From Caldilineaceae bacterium (lineage in GTDB: Bacteria; Chloroflexota; Anaerolineae; Caldilineales; Caldilineaceae), in contig JAAUPU010000325.1 of assembly GCA_012032975.1 (NCBI GenBank), positions 1 to 5,030 on the forward strand: DNA of 5,030 nt. Reading direction: 5' to 3'. The position numbers and the translations under genes are program-made. This document shows, one piece after another, positions 1-4,693 of the stretch; positions within the stretch are counted from its first letter, which is position 1, and each line of letters begins with the position of its first letter. The notes under the pieces were generated by a model. That model was given only the letters and a program-made list of their open reading frames with translations. It was not told where the DNA came from and searched no databases.

Positions 1-92
1 GCCGGTAAAGTTGTGCAAACGATGGACTCCGCTACCAGGAAGTTGATGATTTTCTGGTAGCGGAATTAAAGAGCATCCACGAAGTCGCGTGA
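1..92 (+). pseudogene. C-terminal coding remnant, unrecognised, 5' end outside window
   Basis: An open stretch reads ...DGLRYQEVDDFLVAELKS then IHEVA and stops at TGA 90-92. The same frame has a TAA at 6-8, but bases 1-18 read AGKVVQ in the neighbouring frame. One missing base near 19-21 would join them into ...AGKVVQTDGLRYQEV..., the same one-base-deletion polarity seen in the two large genes downstream. The composition (acidic, Val/Leu helices) looks like real protein, but I recognise no family. It may be the end of a gene starting outside the window, or part of one gene that continues past the TGA into 93-341. GC is about 47 percent, lower than the rest of the window. Confidence 0.35.
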
Positions 93-341
93 AGTAGCAT
101 CACTTTAGATACGACAACGCTACTGCCTGATCTCTTTTCGCAACAGTTAGGGCTGCCATCTGCTGAAGAACGGTTTGGGAAAAATGGTCTATATGATCTG
201 GCAGACGCCTGGAAAATTCGTTCACGCTATCCTTTTGACCGGTTGGCCGCGCTCAACAATATGATGGATCTATTCTTTGAACAGCTAAAACTCGAATCGA
301 CGAATCATAGGACGGCAGCCCATCATGCGCCAACGAGTTGA
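93..341 (+). pseudogene. Start-less coding remnant, unrecognised, low GC
   Basis: The same frame continues without a stop for 82 codons after the TGA at 90-92 and ends at TGA 339-341. It reads protein-like: SSITLDTTTLLPDLFSQQLG, then a polar helical stretch containing FGKNGLYDLADAWKIRSRYP and FDRLAALNNMMDLFFEQLKL. There is no ATG, GTG or TTG start or Shine-Dalgarno near its beginning; the first in-frame ATG lies only about 30 codons before the end. It is therefore either the continuation of 1-92 across a premature stop or a fragment left by a rearrangement. The last 15 or so codons (after LESTNHR) run into the higher-GC DNA of the convergent regulator and overlap its 3' end by 19 bp, so the natural end may be earlier. 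No function is assigned. Confidence 0.3.
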
Positions 342-910
342 CCAGCAACGAATCGAACTGTTTTTGCAGCAACCACCTCCTCCAGCGTCATCTGCTGCCC
401 GGCGACGAAGGCTGCGGCGTAGACCGCCGGTTCCAGCGCGGCTTGGACGGTCGCCAGGGCGTCGTCGATATGAGGGCGCATCACCCCATTTCCGGGATAG
501 TGAACGCGCCGGCGCACCTGTTCGGCCAGGCCAAAGAGCGTTGCCGCCTGCTCATATTGTTGTTGTACGACTGCCAGGCGCGCTGCCACCCAGAGACAAT
601 CGACAACTTCGGTACTCAGCCAGCGCACCTTGCTTTGATAGCGTATCCATTGGGCCTGCGCTTGGCCGGCCTGTGTAAGATCGCCTTCGGACAAGGCGAT
701 CTCCGCCAGATAGCCATAGGTGCGTGCCAGGAAAAAATTTGTTTTGTCGAGCCAACGTTGCAAATTATCATGCAGAATCTGGCGCGCCGTCGCCGTGTCG
801 CCCAGATAGAAAGTGACAATACCGAGTTTCGGTTCCCAGTCACCTAAGCTCATATGATTGCCAATGACGATTGCAATTGCACGGCTTCCTGCAGCAACGT
901 ATGCGCCCAT
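323..910 (-). CDS. Regulator segment 5: C-terminal TPR-like repeats
   Basis: The C-terminal open frame. Genuine coding starts around 855 (MSLGDWEPKLGIVTFYLGD). The first 18 or so codons from 910 (MGAYVAAGSRAIAIVIG) overlap segment 4 out of frame and are probably artefactual. Helical repeats follow: ARQILHDNLQRWLDKTNFF, YGYLAEIALSEGDLTQAGQA, ARLAVVQQQYEQAATLFGLA, then PHIDDALATVQAALEP. The end, AAAFVAGQQMTLEEVVAAK, matches the usual last residues of AfsR/LuxR-type TPR tails ('A.GR.MTLEEAV..A'). There is no LuxR-type HTH or any other extra domain after it. The stop is TGA 325-323, converging on the plus-strand remnant that ends at 341. Confidence 0.8.
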   Translation of the reverse strand: MGAYVAAGSRAIAIVIGNHMSLGDWEPKLGIVTFYLGDTATARQILHDNLQRWLDKTNFFLARTYGYLAEIALSEGDLTQAGQAQAQWIRYQSKVRWLSTEVVDCLWVAARLAVVQQQYEQAATLFGLAEQVRRRVHYPGNGVMRPHIDDALATVQAALEPAVYAAAFVAGQQMTLEEVVAAKTVRFVAGQLVGA

Positions 911-1272
911 TTCAGGTCGCCGCGCAATAGCGCCAGATGGCCCAAAATGCCGAGTGGGAAAGCGATCATGTCACGATTACCCATGCGTTCAAAGAGGCGG
1001 AGACTCTGTGTCGCCAACTCCTCTGCCCGTGCATATTGACCGGTTTCATCGATCAGGCGGAAGGCATAGCGAAAATAGGTCATGGCGAGGAGATTTGTGC
1101 GGTCGGCAAAGAAACAATACTCGCTGCCTGGCCCCGGTAATCCCTCCGCTTGCTGAATCAAGGTAAGACAGAGGTCAAAGGCGCGGCTGGCCTCGCCGGC
1201 ATCGGGTGTTGTGTTGGCAATATAGAACCAGGTGGCGGCGCGCAGCAGTGGCTCCTGGGAGGTCTGCTCCAA
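850..1272 (-). CDS. Regulator segment 4: TPR-like repeats
   Basis: A 140-codon frame beginning at an in-frame TTG that is not a real start; it continues segment 3 after one missing base near 1281. It shows two or three helix-turn-helix pairs of TPR character: EASRAFDLCLTLIQQAEGLP, TYFRYAFRLIDETGQYARAE, ELATQSLRLFERMGNRDMIA, then PLGILGHLALLRGDLKWAHT. The pattern A-x-x-L/G-x-x-A with 'GD' between helices is typical of STAND regulators. Proper coding ends near 855 (...LQSSLAI). Restoring one base between ATC and ATATGAGC gives AI-x-MSLGDWEPKLG and joins segment 5. Confidence 0.8.
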   Translation of the reverse strand: MEQTSQEPLLRAATWFYIANTTPDAGEASRAFDLCLTLIQQAEGLPGPGSEYCFFADRTNLLAMTYFRYAFRLIDETGQYARAEELATQSLRLFERMGNRDMIAFPLGILGHLALLRGDLKWAHTLLQEAVQLQSSLAII

Positions 1273-1277
1273 CTGAT

Positions 1278-2363
1278 TCAGTCATCGGCATAGGCTTCTA
1301 CCCACGAGAAGGTATGGAGCGCACGCCAAAAGCGATAGAGCGTCAACAGCAGCGCCAGGCGCAATTCAGGAGCCAGTAGATGGCGGTGGGGCAACAATTG
1401 TTCCAGCCACTGGGCCATTTCGTACCAGCGGGCGCGAATATGCCAGGTGTGACAGAGCGCCACGCCCAGCCAGGCTGCCTCTGTGAATCGTTCTGTGTTG
1501 AGCGCCCACTGCCAGGCGGCGCGCAGATTGTCCTGCTCCGCTTCCAGTCGAGCAAACCAGACGATAGCCTCCGGCCCGCGCACCATCTGATCGGCGGTGC
1601 GCGCCAGATGGAGATAGGTGTTGAAGTGGCGCTGCCGGATTCGCTCCTCTGCGCCGCTGGCGGCAAGCTGCTCTGCGGCATATTGGCGCACCAATTCGTG
1701 GAAATGAAAACGTTGCTCACTGCTCTGCACCAACGATTTGTCCACCAGATCCAGAAGCAGATGGGTCAGGGCGGGGCTGTGTGGGGCTGGATTGCCGTTC
1801 ACCCCCGCGGGATATAAACTCTCGTCAGCAGCCAGGACCTGGACCGCATCCGCTAAAGTCCAACCTCCCTGAAAGACGCTCACCCCGCGCAAGACGCGCT
1901 GTTCCTCTGGCGAAAGCAAACGCCAGGAGTGGTCGAAGAGCGCGCAGAGGCTGCGATGGCGTTCGGGCAGGTTGCGCAGTCTCGTCGTCAGGATGTCAAG
2001 ACTCTGGCGCATTTGGCGGCTGATCTCCTGACAGGACATCATCCGCGCCCAACTGGCGGCCAGTTCAATCGCCAGGGGCATCCCCTCGGCCTGGCGACAG
2101 ATAGCGGCAATCGCCACTTCCTGACCGTCGCTCCGAAAGCCCGGATGAACCCTCCGTGCGCTGCGCAGGAACAACTCTGCGACCTCGCTGGCTGCTCCTC
2201 CCTCCAACCCCAGACCGGCAATGGGGAGGAGCCATTCTTCCAGCAGGTGCAGCCGCTGGCGTGAGGTGACCAGCATTTTGCTGTGGGGGGCGCTGTGGAG
2301 CAGGCGCGCCATCGTTTCTGCTCCTTCCAACAGATGCTCGAAGTTATCCAAAATCAACAGCAT
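1278..2363 (-). CDS. Regulator segment 3: STAND ATPase (Walker B onward), winged helix, first TPR-like repeats
   Basis: A 361-codon open frame. It starts inside the ATPase domain: Walker B MLLILDNFEHLL (residues 1-12), sensor-type KMLVTSRQRL (29-38), and the NB-ARC GxPL motif EGMPLAIELAASW (93-105). A winged-helix-like segment follows with FDHSWRLLSPEEQRVLRGVS and GGWTLADAV, then LLDLVDKSLVQ and FHFHELVRQYAAEQLA. From about residue 245 the sequence is amphipathic helical pairs (HFNTYLHLARTADQM, EAEQDNLRAAWQWAL, EAAWLGVALCHTWHIRARW), typical of the helical arm/TPR region. The initial Met is an internal codon, not a real start; no Shine-Dalgarno precedes it. It ends with ...SWVEAYADD then TGA 1280-1278. 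One added base (GAC-CTG-AAT) continues into the next segment as ...ADDLNQLEQTS. Confidence 0.85.
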   Translation of the reverse strand: MLLILDNFEHLLEGAETMARLLHSAPHSKMLVTSRQRLHLLEEWLLPIAGLGLEGGAASEVAELFLRSARRVHPGFRSDGQEVAIAAICRQAEGMPLAIELAASWARMMSCQEISRQMRQSLDILTTRLRNLPERHRSLCALFDHSWRLLSPEEQRVLRGVSVFQGGWTLADAVQVLAADESLYPAGVNGNPAPHSPALTHLLLDLVDKSLVQSSEQRFHFHELVRQYAAEQLAASGAEERIRQRHFNTYLHLARTADQMVRGPEAIVWFARLEAEQDNLRAAWQWALNTERFTEAAWLGVALCHTWHIRARWYEMAQWLEQLLPHRHLLAPELRLALLLTLYRFWRALHTFSWVEAYADD

Positions 2364-3528
2364 CCGGCGCGGGCGAGATAGGCGCTGACCTGGACCAGCA
2401 GATCACTGCTGGTCGTTTCCATGCCCAAGCTTTGGGCAATGGCGACGAGCAGGAGTTCGGCTGTGCCCAAAAGAGGCGAGCGAGATAAAAACAGATGCCG
2501 TCGGGGAAAGGGCGCCGGGAATAGGGGCACGGATTGAGCATCCTGCGCGCGGCTTCGATGGCGAGGCTGGTCTTGCCAATGCCGCCGACGCCCAGCAAGG
2601 TCAGCAAGCGACAATCGGGGTTTGCCAGCAGATTTTCGATCTGCGCCAGTTCCACCTCTCGGCCGATCATAGGTGTGCGTTGGGGCGGAAGTGAGTGAAG
2701 GGGTGACAAGGTGACAGGGTGAAGGGGTGGTCTGTCTGTCCCCCAAGCACCTTGTCGCTCAGTCACCTTGTCACTGTTCCATCGTGTCACCCCTTGCCGA
2801 ATTTCCTCCGCCAGCGCGGTGGTCGCTTCATCCGGTGCGACATCCAATTCGGTCGCCAGCAGATGGCGGCAGCTCTCGTACTGGGCCAGGGCCGCGCTGC
2901 GTTGGCCGGATTGAGCCAACAGGCGCATCAATTGGCGGTAGGTTGGTTCATGCAGTGGATCCAGGTGAAGCAGGCGCAGCGCGCTGGCAATCGCGCTCTC
3001 CAATTGGCCGCTTGTCGCCTCTTGGGTGATCAATTGCTGACAGGCAGTCAGCGCCAGAATGTGCAGCCGTTCCCGTTCCAGAAGCGCCCACTGCTCAAAA
3101 GCAGGACTCTCATCGAGATAGAAGCCGGCAAGAAATGGGCCCTGATAAAGCGCCGCGGCTGCGGCCAGATCGCCAGCGGCAAAGCGATCTTCAAAGTCCG
3201 CCACATCGAGGAGAACAGGCGCATCTGCTTTGAAGGCAAGCGTGTGACGGGTAATCAGAAGAAAAGGGTCGAAGTGCTGGCGCAGGCGATGAAGGGCCAC
3301 GCGCAGATTGGCGCGCCCCTGTTTCTGGGTGCGTTCCGGCCACAATAGCTCAGCCAGCTGATCGCGCCCGACAGGTCGCCGCTGGCAGGCCAAGTAGAGA
3401 AGGAGCGCCTGCACCGTGCGCGCTTCAAAGGCCACTGGCTGTAGATTCGCCCCGACATGGACGGCGATCACACCAAAGGTTCGAATGCCTAAAGTTGCAG
3501 GCGATGCTGCATCCGCCGGAGCCATCAC
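2344..3528 (-). CDS. Regulator segment 1: winged-helix DNA-binding, BTAD and start of STAND ATPase
   Basis: The N-terminal 394-codon open frame. The winged helix shows the family pattern RTVQALLLYLACQRRPVGRD...LAELLWPE...ANLRVALHRLRQ (residues 37-84), followed by BTAD with YQGPFLAGFY, FEQWALLERERL and LDPLHEPTYRQLMRLLAQSG (about 128-208). The linker at 249-284 is encoded by octamer repeats. 'PMIGRE' (286-291) opens the ATPase module and Walker A is GVGGIGKTS. Start choice: GTG 3528 and ATG 3525 are adjacent. GGGGGA at 3538-3533 lies 7 nt before the ATG but only 4 nt before the GTG, so ATG 3525 is preferred. The frame is genuine to about 2490. The last 45 or so residues (after FPDGICFYLA) are out-of-frame translation, rich in Trp, Pro and Ser. 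Confidence 0.88.
   Translation of the reverse strand: MMAPADAASPATLGIRTFGVIAVHVGANLQPVAFEARTVQALLLYLACQRRPVGRDQLAELLWPERTQKQGRANLRVALHRLRQHFDPFLLITRHTLAFKADAPVLLDVADFEDRFAAGDLAAAAALYQGPFLAGFYLDESPAFEQWALLERERLHILALTACQQLITQEATSGQLESAIASALRLLHLDPLHEPTYRQLMRLLAQSGQRSAALAQYESCRHLLATELDVAPDEATTALAEEIRQGVTRWNSDKVTERQGAWGTDRPPLHPVTLSPLHSLPPQRTPMIGREVELAQIENLLANPDCRLLTLLGVGGIGKTSLAIEAARRMLNPCPYSRRPFPDGICFYLARLFWAQPNSCSSPLPKAWAWKRPAVICWSRSAPISPAPDAVDFG
2354..2495 (-). CDS. Regulator segment 2: short ATPase stretch in shifted frame
   Basis: About 45 codons in the next frame bridge segments 1 and 3. They read PLLGTAELLLVAIAQSLGM then ETTSSDLLVQVSAYLAR, which is the usual NB-ARC sequence between Walker A and Walker B in AfsR/LuxR-like STAND proteins (family pattern 'LAPL...LLVAIAQALG...L..YL..R..LLVLDNFEHL'). 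Neither neighbouring frame gives a sensible sequence here. The frame is entered after FPDGIC around 2480-2500 and left near 2366-2374 in a GC-rich run. Restoring one base there gives LAR-RRMLLILDNFEHL. It stops at TGA 2356-2354 if not corrected. Confidence 0.75.
2696..2795. repeat. Octamer tandem repeat and inverted partner in the regulator linker
   Basis: Four consecutive 8-mers on the plus strand: TGAAGGGG (2696-2703), TGACAAGG (2704-2711), TGACAGGG (2712-2719), TGAAGGGG (2720-2727). Inverted copies lie 50-90 bp away: GTGACAAGGTGAC (2703-2715) is the exact reverse complement of 2762-2774, and AAGGGGTGACA (2698-2708) of 2785-2795. CACCTTGTC also occurs at 2748-2756. The DNA encodes the Pro/Leu/His/Thr linker between BTAD and ATPase (PPLHPVTLSPLHSLPPQ). 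Because 8 is not a multiple of 3, the peptide is not a simple repeat. It looks like an intergenic-type short repeat that settled in a tolerant linker. Confidence 0.7.
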
Positions 3529-3532
3529 AGTG

Positions 3533-3538
3533 TCCCCC
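3533..3538 (-). promoter_or_regulatory. Ribosome binding site of the regulator
   Basis: GGGGGA on the minus strand, 7 nt before ATG 3525 and 4 nt before GTG 3528. The spacing supports the ATG as start. It is a moderate rather than perfect match to AGGAGG. Confidence 0.5.
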
Positions 3539-3570
3539 GGTCTGAATCTCTGAAATTTCGAGAGCTTTGG

Positions 3571-3588
3571 AACGATTTCGTAACGATC
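3571..3588 (+). promoter_or_regulatory. Candidate SARP operator: AACGATT-N4-AACGATC direct repeat
   Basis: Two 7-mers, AACGATT (3571-3577) and AACGATC (3582-3588), differ by one base. They are spaced 4 bp apart, giving an 11-bp period, so both lie on the same helix face. SARP family activators are known to bind heptamer direct repeats with this period just upstream of a -10 element. Here the second repeat ends 6 bp before TATTAT (3595-3600) on the plus strand, and the expected -35 position holds no TTGACA-like hexamer, as in SARP-dependent promoters. The link to the adjacent regulator is inference from position. Confidence 0.5.
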
Positions 3589-3594
3589 GCTCTC

Positions 3595-3600
3595 TATTAT
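3595..3600 (+). promoter_or_regulatory. -10 box of the sulfotransferase promoter
   Basis: TATTAT, a 5/6 match to TATAAT, about 80 bp before the sulfotransferase ATG. No good -35 is found 16-18 bp upstream; that space is filled by the direct repeat, suggesting dependence on an activator. It shares bases with the minus-strand -10. Confidence 0.45.
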
Positions 3601-3624
3601 AGAAGCTACTCAGCGGCTCGACAA
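3596..3624 (-). promoter_or_regulatory. Promoter of the regulator gene (-35 TTGTCG, 17 bp, -10 TATAAT)
   Basis: On the minus strand a perfect TATAAT (3601-3596) sits exactly 17 bp after TTGTCG (3624-3619, 4/6 match to TTGACA). Transcription would start near 3588-3590, leaving a leader of about 60 nt before ATG 3525. The AACGAT direct repeats then fall at and just downstream of the start, where a bound regulator could repress its own gene. The -10 overlaps the plus-strand TATTAT, so the two promoters may exclude each other. Confidence 0.5.
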
Positions 3625-3666
3625 CTGAAATTTGCGCTACCCAACCCAGTGGAACCGATTGCCCAA

Positions 3667-3672
3667 AGGAGG
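3667..3672 (+). promoter_or_regulatory. Strong Shine-Dalgarno of the sulfotransferase
   Basis: AGGAGG within AAAGGAGGG, 7 nt before ATG 3680. This perfect anti-16S match fixes the start at 3680 and rules out the in-frame TTG at 3632, which has no such signal. Confidence 0.85.
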
Positions 3673-3679
3673 GATTCCT

Positions 3680-4441
3680 ATGCCCACGCAGCTACCGCAA
3701 GTCACCCGCACGTATCAGAACCACACTCTGGACAGCACCCGCTGGCAGCAGTTCCAGCCACGCTCCGACGATATTGTCATCACCACCTCGATCAAATCGG
3801 GCACGACCTGGATGCAAGAGATTGTGCGCCAGTTGATCTTCAGCGGAGAATTGGCTGCACCCGAACGCGACAATATGGCCCTGTGGCAGGTTTCGCCCTG
3901 GCTGGAGTGGCCTGTTTTGCCGCGTGATGTCGCCCTGGGTACATTGGCGGCCCAACGACATCGGCGCTTTATTAAATCGCATCTCCCGCTGGATGGCTTG
4001 CTCTATTTTCCCCAGGTGAAGTACATCCTTGTGGGTCGTGATGCGCGCGATGTGGCGATGTCGCTGTGGAATCACTATGCAGAATTTAACGAGGGCGTCT
4101 TTGAAGGGACGAACAGCTTGCCAGAACGGGTCGGCGATCCCTTTCCTTTGCCGCCATCAGACATCCATGCCTTTTGGCAGGATTGGATTGGCCGCGGCTG
4201 GTTTGCGTGGGAAAGCGAGGGCTATCCCTTCTGGGGCAATCTCTCTCACACCCAAAGCTGGTGGCCCTATCGCATCTGCCCAACGTTCTCTTTGTCCATT
4301 ACAACGACCTCAAGTCCGATCTGGCTGGAGAGATTCGCCGCATTGCTGGTTTTTTGGAGATTTCGCTGGACGACGACGCCTTGCTTTCGGTCTTGCAGGA
4401 GACTGGTTTACACGTCATGCGCGAGCGGGAGGACCGCCTGA
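3680..4441 (+). CDS. Sulfotransferase segment 1: N-terminal two thirds with PAPS-binding motifs
   Basis: Open frame from the strong-SD ATG. Residues 1-198 or so, to SHTQSWWPYR, are genuine sulfotransferase sequence containing the 5'-PSB loop, His101 and the 3'-PB motif. After about 4273 the translation (ICPTFSLSITTTSSPIWLER and onward) is out of frame and without family character, ending at a chance stop at 4439-4441. If the break is real, the product would lack the C-terminal RKG..G.W loop and would probably not bind PAPS properly. Confidence 0.8.
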   Translation: MPTQLPQVTRTYQNHTLDSTRWQQFQPRSDDIVITTSIKSGTTWMQEIVRQLIFSGELAAPERDNMALWQVSPWLEWPVLPRDVALGTLAAQRHRRFIKSHLPLDGLLYFPQVKYILVGRDARDVAMSLWNHYAEFNEGVFEGTNSLPERVGDPFPLPPSDIHAFWQDWIGRGWFAWESEGYPFWGNLSHTQSWWPYRICPTFSLSITTTSSPIWLERFAALLVFWRFRWTTTPCFRSCRRLVYTSCASGRTA

Positions 4442-4566
4442 ACGATCAAATGCGGTTCAGTTGGAAGGAGGGCGCCAGGACTTTTTTCATAAAGGCACGA
4501 ACGGCCGCTGGCGGGATGTGCTCTCGGCGGAGGAAGTGGCCCTATACGAGGAAAAAGCCGCGCTGA
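4274..4566 (+). CDS. Sulfotransferase segment 2: middle part in shifted frame
   Basis: From 4276 this frame reads LPNVLFVHYNDLKSDLAGEI, RRIAGFLEISLDDDALLSVL, then HVMREREDRLNDQMRFSWKE. That is the conserved C-terminal half of sulfotransferases ('ILF..YEDLK.D....I..IA.FLG..L'). Genuine coding ends at the T run 4482-4487. Beyond it the frame becomes IKARTAAGGMCSRRRKWPYT, a shadow, until the stop at 4564-4566. It has no start of its own. Confidence 0.75.
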
Positions 4567-4619
4567 TGCTGACGCCGGATTGCCGAGCCTGGCTGGAGCA
4601 GGGGCGGGTGGCGCTTTAG
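4482..4619 (+). CDS. Sulfotransferase segment 3: C-terminal end
   Basis: After one missing T the third frame gives FFHKGTNGRWRDVLSAEEVA and LYEEKAALMLTPDCRAWLEQGRVAL, stopping at TAG 4617-4619. FFHKGTNGRW is the family's C-terminal PAPS-binding loop. 'LSAEEVALYEEKA' matches the usual ending in which a helix after the loop leads to the C terminus. The stop codon's last two bases are the first two bases of the inverted repeat. Confidence 0.78.
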   Translation, partial: FFHKGTNGRWRDVLSAEEVALYEEKAALMLTPDCRAWLEQGRVAL

Positions 4620-4651
4620 AAGTTCGACTTCTTCCGAGAAGTCGAACTTCT
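4618..4651 (+). repeat. Perfect 15-bp inverted repeat with UCCG loop at the sulfotransferase stop
   Basis: AGAAGTTCGACTTCT (4618-4632), loop TCCG (4633-4636), AGAAGTCGAACTTCT (4637-4651), with no mismatch. Each arm is itself a small palindrome (AGAAGT-TCG-ACTTCT and AGAAGT-CGA-ACTTCT), so DNA or RNA may form one long hairpin or two short ones. The loop fits the UNCG class. No T tract follows (GATACGATC), so a classic intrinsic terminator is unlikely. Likely roles are mRNA end protection, attenuation before the next gene, or a dispersed REP-like repeat. Confidence 0.75.
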
Positions 4652-4693
4652 GATACGATCTATCCAAACATTCAGACGAAAGGTAGAGAGAGT

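Larger units (their letters stand above)
323..3528 (-). pseudogene. Frame-disrupted SARP/AfsR-like transcriptional regulator (winged helix-BTAD-STAND ATPase-TPR)
   Basis: This is one gene split over shifted frames. Reading from 3528 downward, the order is: OmpR/PhoB-type winged helix (about residues 15-100), BTAD (about 105-248), low-complexity linker (249-284), NB-ARC/STAND ATPase with Walker A GVGGIGKTS (313-321) and Walker B LLILDN, a winged-helix segment, then TPR-like helical repeats to the C terminus. Breaks lie near 2480-2500, 2366-2374, 1281 and 855. Each equals one missing base. With four bases restored, codons from ATG 3525 to the TGA at 323-325 number exactly 1068. Known family role: the STAND module acts as an NTP-driven switch, TPRs sense partners, and the winged helix plus BTAD bind direct repeats to activate transcription, often of secondary-metabolite genes. 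No C-terminal LuxR HTH is seen. The same direction of every break favours sequence error over true decay. Confidence 0.85.
3680..4619 (+). pseudogene. Frame-disrupted PAPS-dependent sulfotransferase (sulfotransferase 1 family)
   Basis: Transfers the sulfonate group of 3'-phosphoadenylyl sulfate (PAPS) to an acceptor hydroxyl or amine; probably cytosolic, with no signal peptide. Visible motifs from ATG 3680: 5'-phosphosulfate loop TSIKSGTTW (36-44, Lys39), catalytic-type His in FIKSHLP (His101), 3'-phosphate motif GRDARDVAMSLWNH (119-132, Arg120 and Ser128), SHTQSWW before LPNVLFVHYNDLK, and the C-terminal PAPS-binding FFHKGTNGRWRDVLS (family form RKG..G.W). Two breaks interrupt it. CGC-(C)AT-CTG near 4273 restores YRHLPNVLFVHYND, and a T run at 4482-4487 one base short restores RTFFHKGTNGRW. 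With two bases added, the frame is exactly 313 codons, a normal family length. The acceptor cannot be read from the sequence. It is divergent from the SARP-like regulator and probably controlled by it. Confidence 0.88.

Noticed and set aside
323..420. C-terminal LuxR-type HTH in the regulator
   Set aside because: The protein ends shortly after MTLEEVVAAK, and no GxSNKEIA-like or other HTH sequence is present in any frame there.
338..847. A 169-codon plus-strand open frame, and a second one at 325-678
   Set aside because: Both are antisense to the regulator's TPR tail, which ends in the typical MTLEEVV sequence. Neither plus-strand translation looks like a protein family.
2696..2795. CRISPR-like array
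   Set aside because: The units are 8 bp, directly adjacent and without spacers, and they lie inside coding sequence.
2719..3348. A 209-codon plus-strand open frame opposite the regulator's BTAD region
   Set aside because: It is antisense to clearly conserved winged helix-BTAD sequence. Its translation has no family character and no Shine-Dalgarno; long opposite frames are common in high-GC DNA.
3632..3679. An upstream in-frame TTG start adding 16 residues to the sulfotransferase
   Set aside because: There is no ribosome binding site near 3632, while AGGAGG sits 7 nt before ATG 3680. Family members begin close to the latter.
4482..4487. Programmed ribosomal frameshifting at the T run
   Set aside because: Five other breaks of the same type lie at non-slippery sites in these two genes, so a shared deletion error explains more. 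No stimulatory structure or conserved slippery heptamer is evident.
4618..4660. Classical rho-independent terminator after the sulfotransferase
   Set aside because: The stem is perfect but AT-rich in its loop-proximal half, and no T run follows it.
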